A program made the translations under genes and the position numbers. From Caulobacter sp. (GTDB taxonomy: Bacteria; Pseudomonadota; Alphaproteobacteria; Caulobacterales; Caulobacteraceae): 50,812 bases of DNA. The notes under the pieces are model-generated. The model had not been told where the DNA came from. It saw only the letters and a program-made list of their open reading frames with translations, and did not search any database. Below, one piece after another: positions 24,315-35,200 of the stretch (position 1 is its first letter; the number at the start of each line of letters is the position of its first letter). The stretch covers positions 1 to 50,812 of the forward strand of contig JAGIBE010000268.1 of NCBI GenBank assembly GCA_017744495.1, in the 5' to 3' direction.

Positions 24315-25404
24315 CCGACTGCGGGCGCAGATCGCCCAGGACGGCCCGATCAGCGTCGCCGAGTACTTCACCCGCTGCCTGCACGACCCGCGCGACGGCT
24401 ACTACGCCAACCGCCCCGCGCTGGGTGAGGGCGGCGATTTTCTGACCGCCCCGGGCGTCAGCCAGATGTTCGGCGAGCTGATCGGTCTGTGGCTGCTGGA
24501 GACCTGGACCCGCATGGGCAGCCCCTCGCCCGTGCGGCTGGTCGAGGTGGGGCCCGGCGATGGGACGCTGATCTCCGACATCCTGCGCGCCGCGCGCCTG
24601 CTGCCCGAGTTCCTGGCCGCCGCCGACCTGTGGCTGGTCGAGGTGTCGCCGCCGCTGCGCCGGGCCCAGGCCGCCCGGCTGGTCGACGCGCCCCTGACGC
24701 CCCGCTGGGCCGACCGCCTGGAGGCCGTGCCGGCCGGCGCGCCCCTGCTGCTGGTCGCCAACGAGGTGTTGGACTGCCTGCCCGCCCACCAGTTCGTGCG
24801 GACGCAGACCGGCTGGGCCGAGCGGATGGTGGGACTGGATGAGAAGGGCGACCTGGCGTTCGGCCTCAAGGCTCTCGCGCCCTCCAGCAAGCGTTCCCTG
24901 TCGTCCGAAGCGGCTCCTCCCTCACGAGGAGAGGGACTGGAGCCGGGAACCGTGGTCGAGTCCTCGCCCGCCCAAGCGGCCCTGGGCTCCGAGATCGGCC
25001 ACCGTGTCGCCCGCGACGGCGGGACGGCCCTGCTGATCGACTACGGCCGCGACACGGCCGGCGCGGGCGACACGCTCCAGGCCCTGAAAGCCCACACCAA
25101 GGTCCCGCCCCTGGCCGAGCCGGGCCAGGCCGACCTGACCGTCTGGGCCGACTTCCCCGCCGTGCTGGCCGCCGGCGCTGAGGCTGGGGCGATGACGGGA
25201 CCCATCCTGACCCAGGGCGCGTTCCTCCAGGCGCTTGGCATCGAGGCCCGCGCCCAGGCCCTGGCCGCCGCTCGCCCCGACCAGGCGGAAAAGCTGGCCC
25301 GTCAGCTTGATCGCCTGACCGGACCGGCGCAGATGGGCGAGCTGTTCAAGGTCGTCTGCTTGTCCGCGCCCAGCCTTTCTCCTCCGCTTTTCGGGGAATC
25401 CTGA
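24301..25404 (+). CDS. midA: Class I SAM-dependent methyltransferase, MidA/NDUFAF7 family
   Basis: A 367-residue methyltransferase; the mitochondrial homologue NDUFAF7 dimethylates an arginine of a complex I subunit. Family features are PISVAEYFTRCLHDPRDGYYA at the N-terminus, the SAM-binding LVEVGPGDGTLISDIL, LLVANEVLDCLPAHQF and LLIDYGRD. Residues about 195-212 (SSKRSLSSEAAPPSRGEG) look like an in-frame insertion between the usual LAP and PGTVVE segments; the DNA there holds a small hairpin (24914-24931). The gene overlaps lgt by 14 bp and is followed after two bases by pgeF. Confidence 0.93.
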   Translation: MSLLDRLRAQIAQDGPISVAEYFTRCLHDPRDGYYANRPALGEGGDFLTAPGVSQMFGELIGLWLLETWTRMGSPSPVRLVEVGPGDGTLISDILRAARLLPEFLAAADLWLVEVSPPLRRAQAARLVDAPLTPRWADRLEAVPAGAPLLLVANEVLDCLPAHQFVRTQTGWAERMVGLDEKGDLAFGLKALAPSSKRSLSSEAAPPSRGEGLEPGTVVESSPAQAALGSEIGHRVARDGGTALLIDYGRDTAGAGDTLQALKAHTKVPPLAEPGQADLTVWADFPAVLAAGAEAGAMTGPILTQGAFLQALGIEARAQALAAARPDQAEKLARQLDRLTGPAQMGELFKVVCLSAPSLSPPLFGES

Positions 25405-25406
25405 CC

Positions 25407-26186
25407 ATGACCGACTTGCCAACCGTCCAGTCGCCGCTACTGGCCGCCGTCGCCGGGGTCAGGCACGCCTTCTTCACCCGTCAGGGCGGGGTCTCGACCG
25501 GGCTCTATTCCAGCCTCAACGTCGGACGCGGCAGCAAGGACGACCCGGCCGACGTGGCCGAGAACCGCGCCCGGGCCGCCGCCTGGTTCGGCGCCGCGCC
25601 GGAAGACCTCAACACCTGCTTCCAGATCCACTCGACCATCGCCATCGTCGCCGACGGCTCGTGGGGCGACGCCCGACCGGAGGGCGACGCGGTGGTGACC
25701 AGGACCCCGGGCGTGGTCTGCGGCGCCCTGCACGCCGACTGCGCGCCGGTGCTGATCGCCGACCCGGTCGCCCGCGTGGTCGCCGCCGCCCACGCCGGCT
25801 GGCGCGGGGCCCTGGACGGCGTGGTCCAGTCCGCCGTCGATCGGATGGTCACCCTGGGCGCCGAGCCCTCGCGCATGGTCGCCGCCGTCGGCCCCTGCAT
25901 CGGTCCCCAATCCTACGAGGTCGGGTTGGAATTCCTGCAGCGCTTCGAGGCCGACAGCCCCGGCTCGGGCCGATTCTTCGCGGCGGGCGCGACTGACGAC
26001 AAGCGCCTGTTCGACCTGCCGGCCTTCGTGCTGGACCGGCTGAGGACCGCGGGCATCGGCCAGAGCGAGTGGGTCGGTCGCGATACGCGAACCGAGGCGG
26101 ACCTGTTCTTTTCCAACCGCCGCGCCTTTCTGAGCGGGGAATCCGACTACGGACGGCTTTTGTCCGCGATCGCGCTGGAGGCTTGA
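25407..26186 (+). CDS. pgeF: Peptidoglycan editing factor PgeF / multicopper polyphenol oxidase family (YfiH)
   Basis: A 259-residue laccase-domain protein. Zinc-ligand positions are visible in [14 protein letters not shown] and [14 protein letters not shown] (His and Cys), with IHST and [11 protein letters not shown] completing the active site. E. coli YfiH edits misincorporated serine in peptidoglycan precursors, while other members are purine nucleoside phosphorylases. The start ATG at 25407 is two bases after the midA stop, so this is the third gene of the lgt-midA-pgeF operon. Function among the alternatives is inferred. Confidence 0.92.
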   Translation: MTDLPTVQSPLLAAVAGVRHAFFTRQGGVSTGLYSSLNVGRGSKDDPADVAENRARAAAWFGAAPEDLNTCFQIHSTIAIVADGSWGDARPEGDAVVTRTPGVVCGALHADCAPVLIADPVARVVAAAHAGWRGALDGVVQSAVDRMVTLGAEPSRMVAAVGPCIGPQSYEVGLEFLQRFEADSPGSGRFFAAGATDDKRLFDLPAFVLDRLRTAGIGQSEWVGRDTRTEADLFFSNRRAFLSGESDYGRLLSAIALEA

Positions 26187-26223
26187 GGTCGGAATTTTCG
26201 TGAAATCCGGCCAAGATTCGCGG

Positions 26224-26251
26224 TTGTCCCCACGCCCGAGGCTGCTAGAAG
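26224..26251 (+). promoter_or_regulatory. Predicted housekeeping promoter of prs
   Basis: TTGTCCC (26224-26230) and GCTAGAAG (26244-26251) are separated by 13 bp. This fits the Caulobacter housekeeping consensus TTGACGS-N10-14-GCTANAWC. It lies about 40 bp before the prs start codon. Confidence 0.6.
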
Positions 26252-26289
26252 CCCCCGCAACGGCGTCACCCCCACCGCGAGCGACCTCC

Positions 26290-27228
<939 letters not shown>

Positions 27229-27407
27229 GACGGCCGGAACGCCCTCCGAACGCGCCCCCAGGACACCTCTGGCGCGAACCGTCACGCCTTTACACCCCTT
27301 TTCGACGGCTCCGCTTGTCAACACAGGGTTAACGGGCTGACTGTCACAATCTCGCCCGCGCGCCAGTGCTATGGCGGGTGCTCTAAGTCATTGGGGATGT
27401 TCTCGGG

Positions 27408-28523
27408 ATGTTTTCCACCACGCGTACGCGCGCCGCGCTGACGGCCATCGCCGTGGTCGCCGCCACCTTGCTGGCCAGCTGCGAGACGCCGCCGCCTCCG
27501 CCCCCGCCGGTCGTCGCCGCCCCGCCCGCCCCGCCGCCGATCACCCTGTCCTCGAGCATCGTCGAGAAGGCCAGCGCCTTCCGTGGCTACATGCAGCGCG
27601 CCGGCGCGATCGGCGCCAATTTCGAGAACCCCGACCAGATCCAAGCCTCGCTGCGGGTAGGCGTCGCCTACGAGCCCAAGCAGTTCCTGTCGGGCGCCAC
27701 GGCCTACGCCGCCGTCCTGGCCTTGCAGGATCCGACCTTCGTGGCCTCGGTGCGCAGCTTCGCCGCCGATCCGACCCAACGCCAGCAGGTGATCAACCAG
27801 ATCATCGCCGACCCGGCCTACGCCGTCGGCTTCAAGGGCAGCGACACCGCCGCCGGCCGCATCATCGATACCATGGGCGGCGACGGTCTGCGGCTCTACG
27901 CGGCCGGCAAGGCCGTCAAGCAGTCGGCCTACGACATCCAGCGCAACAAGTGGTCGACCCAGTCGGTCGTGGACCGCGACGGCCGTCTGGCCTACGCCAA
28001 GACCATGTCGGCGACGCCGGCCCTGGCCGACAGCGCCGACGTGGCGGCCCTGCGGCAAGCCTCGCTGAGCGGCCTGTCGTCGGCGTCCGTCCCGGCCGCC
28101 ATCCCGGTGGTCGACGCCCCCGCCGCTCCTGCCGCCGCCCCGATCGCTTCTGGCCCGCGCGCCGCGCCGCCGCCCTACAAGCCGCTGGTGATCCGTGGCC
28201 TGGCCGTGGCCGCCCTGGCCGCCCTGGGCTCGGCGGGCGACGACCGGCTGGCCCTGATCGAGGCCGTGATGGCCGAACCGGCCAGCGCCATGTGTCTGAA
28301 CATGGGCAAGCTGAACCTCTACCAGTGCCTGGCCGTGGCCAAGCCGCACTACGAGGATGTCTTCTGCCTGGGCCAGCACGTCATGATCGACACCGGCGCC
28401 TGCGTGATCAAGGCGACCGGGGCCGAAATGCCCTACGAGCCGCCGCCCCCGCCCAAGCCCCAGCCGACCGTCACCAAGAAGGTCCCGGCCAAGAAGGGCT
28501 CGGCCGCCAAGAAGAAGAGCTAA
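27408..28523 (+). CDS. Proline/alanine-rich lipoprotein of unknown function
   Basis: A 371-residue exported lipoprotein: signal peptide then lipobox LASC with Cys25. After it comes a proline-rich stretch (about residues 28-45), a helical domain (IVEKASAFRGYMQRAGAI...), a second Pro/Ala linker near residues 225-260, and a C-terminal domain with four cysteines in SAMCLNMGKLNLYQCLAVAKPHYEDVFCLGQHVMIDTGACV. The last 25 residues are Lys/Pro-rich (KKVPAKKGSAAKKKS), a possible peptidoglycan- or DNA-like polyanion contact. No family was recognised with certainty. The region 27229-27407 before it holds no gene. Confidence 0.82.
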   Translation: MFSTTRTRAALTAIAVVAATLLASCETPPPPPPPVVAAPPAPPPITLSSSIVEKASAFRGYMQRAGAIGANFENPDQIQASLRVGVAYEPKQFLSGATAYAAVLALQDPTFVASVRSFAADPTQRQQVINQIIADPAYAVGFKGSDTAAGRIIDTMGGDGLRLYAAGKAVKQSAYDIQRNKWSTQSVVDRDGRLAYAKTMSATPALADSADVAALRQASLSGLSSASVPAAIPVVDAPAAPAAAPIASGPRAAPPPYKPLVIRGLAVAALAALGSAGDDRLALIEAVMAEPASAMCLNMGKLNLYQCLAVAKPHYEDVFCLGQHVMIDTGACVIKATGAEMPYEPPPPPKPQPTVTKKVPAKKGSAAKKKS

Positions 28524-28558
28524 GCGGCTTCCCCACCTGGCTTAATCGACGCACCTGG

Positions 28559-28588
28559 AACGGCCGCCCGTTGCATCGGGCGGCCGTT
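28559..28588. terminator. Hairpin after the lipoprotein gene
   Basis: AACGGCCGCCCG (28559-28570), loop TTGCAT, and exact complement (28577-28588). The following CTGTGT is only weakly T-rich. It is 35 bp past the lipoprotein stop and upstream of rplY. Likely terminator, though its U-tract is poor. Confidence 0.6.
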
Positions 28589-28691
28589 CTGTGTATGGAG
28601 CGCGACCCAAAAACACCGACCGAGCGGGACAATCCAGTCTTGTGCGGCGGTTTCGCATTTCGAGAGCAGGGGCTCTCCAGAGAGACAAGAC

Positions 28692-29294
28692 ATGGCCGAG
28701 ATCATTCTCAACGTCCAACTGCGTGAACGCGCCGGCACCGGCGGCTCGCGCGAAGCCCGCCGCAACGGCCTGGTCCCGGGCGTTCTGTACGGCGGCAACA
28801 AGGCTCCGGTGAACATCGCCGTGAAGGCCAACGAATTCCGCAAGTCGCTCTACACCGGCAAGCTGCTGGGCCACCTGGTGACCCTGCAATACGGCGACGA
28901 GAAGCAATCGGTCATCGCCAAGGCCGTGCAATTCCACCCCGTCACCGACGAGCCGGTCCACTTCGACCTGTACCGCGTCGATGAGCACCAGCTGATCAAG
29001 ATCGAAGTGCCGGTGCACTTCAAGAACCACGAAACCTCGCCCGGCCTGAAGCGCGGCGGCACCCTGGAAGTGATCCGTCACGTGGTCGAGCTGGCCTGCC
29101 CGGCCGACAAGATCCCGGAAGAGCTGGTCATCGACCTGGCCAAGCACGACCTGGGCGACACCATCCGCATCTCGGAAGTGAAGCTGCCGGAAGGCGTGCG
29201 CCCGGCCCAGGACCGCGACTTCGTGATCGCCAACCTGAAGGCCTCGGCCTCGGCCCAGTCGGACGCCGGCGACACCACCACGGCCGAAGCCTAA
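28692..29294 (+). CDS. rplY: 50S ribosomal protein L25, Ctc form
   Basis: 5S rRNA-binding ribosomal protein. The long Ctc-type form (200 residues) is present: an N-terminal L25 domain (LRERAGTGGSREARRNGLVPGVLYGG) and the C-terminal TL5-like domain with VPVHFKNHETSPGLKRGGTLEVI and KIPEELVIDL. A short Ala/Ser/Thr-rich tail follows. The start ATG at 28692 is preceded by CAGAGAGACAAGAC, and the gene ends at a clear terminator. The pairing with pth just downstream is the usual rplY-pth order. Confidence 0.97.
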   Translation: MAEIILNVQLRERAGTGGSREARRNGLVPGVLYGGNKAPVNIAVKANEFRKSLYTGKLLGHLVTLQYGDEKQSVIAKAVQFHPVTDEPVHFDLYRVDEHQLIKIEVPVHFKNHETSPGLKRGGTLEVIRHVVELACPADKIPEELVIDLAKHDLGDTIRISEVKLPEGVRPAQDRDFVIANLKASASAQSDAGDTTTAEA

Positions 29295-29328
29295 TCCGCT
29301 CGGCCCTGCGACCGAACCGATCTATGAG

Positions 29329-29358
29329 ACGGGCGGGCCTTCGGGTCCGCCCGTTTTC
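29329..29358 (+). terminator. Intrinsic terminator of rplY
   Basis: An eleven-base stem (ACGGGCGGGCC at 29329-29339, partner 29344-29354, one G-T pair) closed by the TTCG tetraloop and followed by TTTCG. It ends rplY 35 bp past its stop, 25 bp before pth starts. Confidence 0.88.
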
Positions 29359-29382
29359 GTTTGAACGCACGAGCACGAAGCG

Positions 29383-30003
29383 ATGCTGATCCTCGCCGGC
29401 CTCGGCAATCCCGAGCCGAAATACGAGAAGAACCGCCACAACGTCGGCTTCATGGCCGTCGACGCCCTGGCGCGGAAATGGGGCACGGCGCCGTGGCGCG
29501 CGCGCTTCCAGGGGCTGGCCTGCGAGGGCCAGGTCGACACCCCCGACGGCCCGGTCAAGCTGCTGCTGCTCAAGCCCAAGACCTACTACAACGAAAGCGG
29601 CCGCGCCGTGGGCGAGGCCATGAAGTTCTTCAAGCTCAAGCCGACCGACGTGATCGCCTTTCACGACGAGATCGACATGGCGCCCGGCCGTTTCCGCATG
29701 AAGGCCGGCGGCGGGGCCGCGGGCAACAACGGCATCCGTTCGATCACCAGCCAGATCGGCGACGGCTTCCGCCGCGGCCGGATCGGCGTGGGCCACCCCG
29801 GCCACAAGGACGCGGTCATGCACTATGTGCTGGGCGACTTCCACAAGGTCGACCACCAGTGGCTGGACCCGATGCTGGACGCCCTGGCCGACGCCCTGCC
29901 CTTCGCCGCCGCCGGCGACGACGAGCGCTACCAGGCCGAGGTCATGCGCCTAGCGCCCGCGCCCAAGGCCGACCCTAAAAAGGCCGCACGCCAAGCTGAG
30001 TAA
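29383..30003 (+). CDS. pth: Peptidyl-tRNA hydrolase
   Basis: Recycles peptidyl-tRNAs dropped by ribosomes. The 206-residue enzyme has the catalytic histidine in YEKNRHNVGFMAVDALA, PKTYYNESG, the HDEIDMAPGRFRMKAGGGAAGNNGIRS signature and the C-terminal YVLGDF segment. A basic Ala/Lys/Pro tail extends the core by about 15 residues. Start ATG 29383 immediately follows the rplY terminator, with GAGCACGAAGCG upstream as a modest ribosome site. Family identity is secure. Confidence 0.96.
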   Translation: MLILAGLGNPEPKYEKNRHNVGFMAVDALARKWGTAPWRARFQGLACEGQVDTPDGPVKLLLLKPKTYYNESGRAVGEAMKFFKLKPTDVIAFHDEIDMAPGRFRMKAGGGAAGNNGIRSITSQIGDGFRRGRIGVGHPGHKDAVMHYVLGDFHKVDHQWLDPMLDALADALPFAAAGDDERYQAEVMRLAPAPKADPKKAARQAE

Positions 30004-30080
30004 GCCCCAGCGCTGCAGCTTGACCGATTGACGCCGGTCCGCCGACGCGAGAGACAGCGTCCGCACGCTCGGAGTCGTCC

Positions 30081-30836
30081 ATGTCGTTCCTGCTCGGCCT
30101 GTCGCCCTTCCTCGGTCTCGCTCTGCTGGCCTTCTCGATCGCCATGTGCGTGCACGTGGTGCGCACGCATCGCGAACTCTACTGGGTGTTCATCATCCTG
30201 ATCGTCCAGCCGATCGGCGCCCTGATCTATTTCCTGGCGATCTTCCTGCCCGAGTTCACGCGCGGCAGCGCCGCCCAGAAGATGCGCAGGGCCGCGCGCG
30301 AGACCTTGGACCCGCAGCGCGAGTACCGCGAGGCCGGCAAGGCGGTCGAGGACGCCCCCACCGTCGCCAATCGCGCGCGCCTGGCGACCGCAGCCACCGG
30401 CCTGGGCCGCCACGCCGAGGCCGAGCGTCTCTACGCCGAGGCGCTGCAGGGCATGTACGCCGATGACCCGCAACTGCTGCTGGGTCGCGCCAACGCCCTG
30501 ATCGAGCTGAACCGGGCGGCCGAGGCCCTGCCCCTGCTGGCGGCGCTGGATGGGCAGTCGAAGGCCCGCGCGCCGCAGACGGCCATGGCTCTCGGCCGCG
30601 CCTACGCCCAGTTGGGCCGCCAGACCGAGGCCGAACCCTTGCTGCGCCTGGCCGCCGACCAGATGCCCGGCTTCGAGGGCATGGCCCGATACGCGGTGTT
30701 CCTGGCCCAAGCCGGCCGCAAGGACGAGGCGCGCGAGGCCCTGGCCGAGATCGACAAGCGCCTGGCCAAGACCCACTCGCATTTCCGCAAGGAAGCCCGC
30801 GGCTGGCGCGATCTTGCCGCGGCCGCGGTGGGCTAG
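30081..30836 (+). CDS. Membrane-anchored TPR protein
   Basis: A 251-residue protein: two N-terminal membrane helices (FLGLALLAFSIAMCVHVV and YWVFIILIVQPIGALIYFLAIFL), then a cytosolic array of tetratricopeptide-like helices, for example LATAATGLGRHAEAERLYAEAL and ALGRAYAQLGRQTEAEPLLRLA. The anchor with phospholipase-D-nuclease-like N-terminus is common in such scaffold proteins. Partner unknown. Its stop shares the bases CTAG with the convergent phage-holin-family gene. Confidence 0.85.
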   Translation: MSFLLGLSPFLGLALLAFSIAMCVHVVRTHRELYWVFIILIVQPIGALIYFLAIFLPEFTRGSAAQKMRRAARETLDPQREYREAGKAVEDAPTVANRARLATAATGLGRHAEAERLYAEALQGMYADDPQLLLGRANALIELNRAAEALPLLAALDGQSKARAPQTAMALGRAYAQLGRQTEAEPLLRLAADQMPGFEGMARYAVFLAQAGRKDEAREALAEIDKRLAKTHSHFRKEARGWRDLAAAAVG

Positions 30837-31192
30837 GCCCGCTCGCGCCCGTCGCCGATCAGCAGGTGGCCCAGCCAGCTGACGACGCCGACCACCACCG
30901 AGCCGAAGACGCCGGCCCACAGGCCGTCGACCACGAAGCCCTTCAGCATCCAGCCGACCAGGCCCAGCATCGCGGCGTTCACGACCAGCAGGAACAAGCC
31001 CAGGGTCACCACGGTGATCGGCAGGGTCAGCACGAACACGATCGGCCGGACGATGGCGTTGACCACGCCCAGCAGCACGGCGGCGATCAGCAGGCTGGTC
31101 CAGCCGCCCGGTGCGGCGATGCCCGGCACGATCTCGGTCGCCAGCCACAACCCAAGGGCGGCGATCAGGGCACGGATGATGAAGCGCGTCAC
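30833..31192 (-). CDS. Phage holin family / YvlD-like membrane protein
   Basis: A 119-residue protein with four membrane helices of the PF04020-like family (mycobacterial-type 4-TMS holin superfamily, YvlD). Typical segments are AVLLGVVNAIVRPIVFVLTLPITVVTLGLFLLVVNAAMLGLVGWMLKG, here summarised as the N-A-x-V-R-P core. Despite the name there are no phage genes near it, and chromosomal members are of unknown function. GTG start at 31192 with GGAGG nine bases upstream. It converges on the TPR gene with a 4-bp CTAG overlap. Confidence 0.88.
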   Translation of the reverse strand: MTRFIIRALIAALGLWLATEIVPGIAAPGGWTSLLIAAVLLGVVNAIVRPIVFVLTLPITVVTLGLFLLVVNAAMLGLVGWMLKGFVVDGLWAGVFGSVVVGVVSWLGHLLIGDGRERA

Positions 31193-31268
31193 GAACTGCC
31201 TCCTTGGCGTCTAGCGCGACTATTAGATGTCCATCGCGCCTGCTACGACAAGGCCGCTCCGGGCGTTA

Positions 31269-31297
31269 TGTCGTCTATGCGACAATGAACATGTTCA
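31269..31297. promoter_or_regulatory. Two short palindromes upstream of bphO
   Basis: TGTCG-TCTATG-CGACA (31269-31284) is followed by the perfect 12-bp palindrome TGAACATGTTCA (31286-31297). They lie about 52 bp before the heme oxygenase start and about 80 bp before the divergent holin-family gene. Either could be an operator for the photosensor operon; no binding protein can be named. Confidence 0.35.
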
Positions 31298-31348
31298 ATG
31301 AAAGCTAAGGTGGTCTATCGGCCTTGGCCACGGGATTGCTTCCACCTG

Positions 31349-31893
31349 ATGACGACGCCGATCCTCGATCACCTGCGCGCGACCACCCGCGACCTGCATG
31401 ACGGCCTGGAGGCGCGGCTGGACGTTTTCGCACGCGTCGCCGATCCCGCCTCGCGACGTGAGATGGTGGGCCGCTTCCTGGCCTTCTATCGTCCGGCCGA
31501 AGCCGCCCTGGCCCGGACGCTGGGGGACGAGCCGGACCTGGACTTCGACGCTCGCCGCAAGGTTCCCGCCCTGGAGCGCGACCTGGAGACCCTGGACGCC
31601 GAGGACCGGTCCGACGCCCCGCTGGCGGCGCCGACCGGCCGCTCCGAGGCCCTGGGCTTCCTCTACGTGCTGGAAGGCTCGACCCTGGGCGGACGGGTCA
31701 TCGACAGGCAGCTGCGCCTGCGCGGCCTGTCGCCCGAAGGCCTGAGCTTCTTCGAAGGCTATGGCGAGGCCACCGGCGCGCGCTGGAAGGCGTTCTGCGC
31801 TGTCCTGGAGAGGGTCGACGACAAGACGGCCGCCGCGCGAGGCGCCCGCTCGGCCTTCGCCCAGATGGAAGCCTGGATGTGCGGGGTCGCGGC

Positions 31894-31897
<4 letters not shown>
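31349..31897 (+). CDS. bphO: Biliverdin-producing heme oxygenase
   Basis: Cleaves heme to biliverdin, the chromophore of the bacteriophytochrome encoded next. The 182-residue protein starts LRATTRDLHDGLEARL, where His17 is the expected proximal heme ligand, and has the distal-helix glycine motif YVLEGSTLGGRVI. Length is normal for bacterial HmuO/BphO enzymes. ATG 31349 was chosen; the in-frame upstream start at 31298 lacks family similarity. Its stop overlaps the bphP start (ATGA), so the two are cotranscribed and coupled. Confidence 0.93.
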
Positions 31898-34026
<2,129 letters not shown>

Positions 34027-34076
34027 CAACTTTCTAGAGTGACGTCGCGTCGCACGGCATTTTGTGCTTGCGGAAA

Positions 34077-34098
34077 TGAGAATGAACGTTCATTCTCA
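34077..34098. promoter_or_regulatory. Perfect 22-bp palindrome between bphP and rpoH
   Basis: TGAGAATGAAC is followed directly by its exact complement. The core GAATG-AACGTT-CATTC has the shape of TetR-family operators. It lies 155 bp before rpoH ATG and about 58-80 bp upstream of the predicted rpoH promoter. It has no T-tract and a zero-base loop, so it is unlikely to be a terminator. The likely ligand is a dimeric repressor encoded elsewhere. Confidence 0.6.
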
Positions 34099-34155
34099 CT
34101 CCCGTAGCGCCAATACCCGAGTCCGGGTGTCGGACATTACAAATACGTTACCGCC

Positions 34156-34184
34156 CTTAACTTCACCGCAACGCCTTCCTATCT
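34156..34184 (+). promoter_or_regulatory. Predicted rpoH promoter
   Basis: CTTAAC (34156-34161), 17 bp, CTATCT (34179-34184). C. crescentus rpoH is known to use a housekeeping-type promoter and a sigma-32-dependent one. The CTT of the -35 and the CTAT of the -10 could fit either class. A start would fall near 34191. Confidence 0.45.
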
Positions 34185-34252
34185 GACCCATTCTGGTGGG
34201 GATGACGGCGCGCGAAACGACGGGCGGATCCGCACCAAGGGGATAGTTTTCC

Positions 34253-35140
34253 ATGGCCGTGAATTCTCTATCGGTGATGTCGCCGGACGGCGGCCTGTCG
34301 CGTTATCTCACCGAAATCCGCAAGTTCCCGATGCTGGCCAAGGACGAGGAGTTCATGCTCGCCCAACGCTGGAAAGAGCATCAGGACAGCGAAGCCGCCC
34401 ACAAGATGGTCACCAGCCACCTGCGTCTCGTGGCCAAGATCGCCATGGGCTATCGCGGCTACGGCCTGCCGATCGGTGAGGTGATCTCCGAAGGCAATGT
34501 GGGCCTGATGCAGGCCGTCAAGAAGTTCGAGCCCGACAAGGGCTTCCGTCTGGCCACCTACGCCATGTGGTGGATCCGCGCCTCGATCCAGGAGTACATC
34601 CTGCGCTCGTGGTCGCTGGTGAAGATGGGCACGACCGCCGCGCAGAAGAAGCTGTTCTTCAACCTGCGCAAGGCCAAGAGCCAGATCAGCGCCTTCGAGG
34701 ACGGTGATCTGCGCCCCGAGCAGGTCAGCGCCATCGCCACCAAGCTGGGCGTGCTGGACAGCGAAGTCATCTCGATGAACCGCCGCCTGTCGGGCCCCGA
34801 CGCCTCGCTGAATGCGCCGCTGCGCGCCGACGGCGAAAGCGAGTGGCAGGACTGGCTGGCCGACGACGACCAGGTCTCGCAGGAGACCATGGTCGCCGAG
34901 AACGAGGAAAAGTCGCTGCGGATGACCCTCCTGGAGGAGGCGATGGTCGAACTGACCGACCGCGAGCGTCATATCCTGACCGAGCGCCGCCTGAAGGACG
35001 ATCCAACCACCCTGGAAGACCTGGCCGCCCAATACGGCGTCAGCCGCGAACGGGTCCGCCAGATCGAGGTCCGCGCGTTCGAGAAGCTGCAGAAGTCGAT
35101 GCGCGAGGCCGCCATCGCCAAGAACATGGTCGAGGCCTAA
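34253..35140 (+). CDS. rpoH: RNA polymerase heat-shock sigma factor RpoH (sigma 32)
   Basis: Directs transcription of chaperone and protease genes. The 295-residue protein has region 2 (VTSHLRLVAKIAMGYRGYGLPIGEVISEGNVGLMQAVKKFEP; core-binding and -10 recognition with YAMWWIRASIQEYIL), the RpoH box QKKLFFNLRK that distinguishes it from RpoD, and the region 4.2 helix-turn-helix YGVSRERVRQIEVRAFEKL. AAGGGGATAG precedes the ATG at 34253. A strong terminator follows. The upstream gap contains a perfect palindrome and a promoter-like pair. Identity is secure. Confidence 0.97.
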   Translation: MAVNSLSVMSPDGGLSRYLTEIRKFPMLAKDEEFMLAQRWKEHQDSEAAHKMVTSHLRLVAKIAMGYRGYGLPIGEVISEGNVGLMQAVKKFEPDKGFRLATYAMWWIRASIQEYILRSWSLVKMGTTAAQKKLFFNLRKAKSQISAFEDGDLRPEQVSAIATKLGVLDSEVISMNRRLSGPDASLNAPLRADGESEWQDWLADDDQVSQETMVAENEEKSLRMTLLEEAMVELTDRERHILTERRLKDDPTTLEDLAAQYGVSRERVRQIEVRAFEKLQKSMREAAIAKNMVEA

Positions 35141-35167
35141 AAGCTTCCGACCTTTTCAAGACTGGAG

Positions 35168-35198
35168 CGCCCCGGATCGAAAGGTCCGGGGCGTTTTT
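35168..35198 (+). terminator. Intrinsic terminator of rpoH
   Basis: An eleven-base stem starting CGCCCCGGATC (35168-35178), GAAA tetraloop, partner to 35193 and then TTTTT. It starts 27 bp past the rpoH stop. The next gene's ATG (35201) is only three bases after the T-run. Confidence 0.93.
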
Positions 35199-35200
35199 CA

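Noticed and set aside
27315..27340. TTAAC in the lipoprotein upstream region as a CtrA site
   Set aside because: Only one half-site; the second TTAA at seven-base spacing is missing.
30833..31192. Prophage remnant suggested by a holin-family protein
   Set aside because: The family is widespread on chromosomes and no other phage gene lies near.
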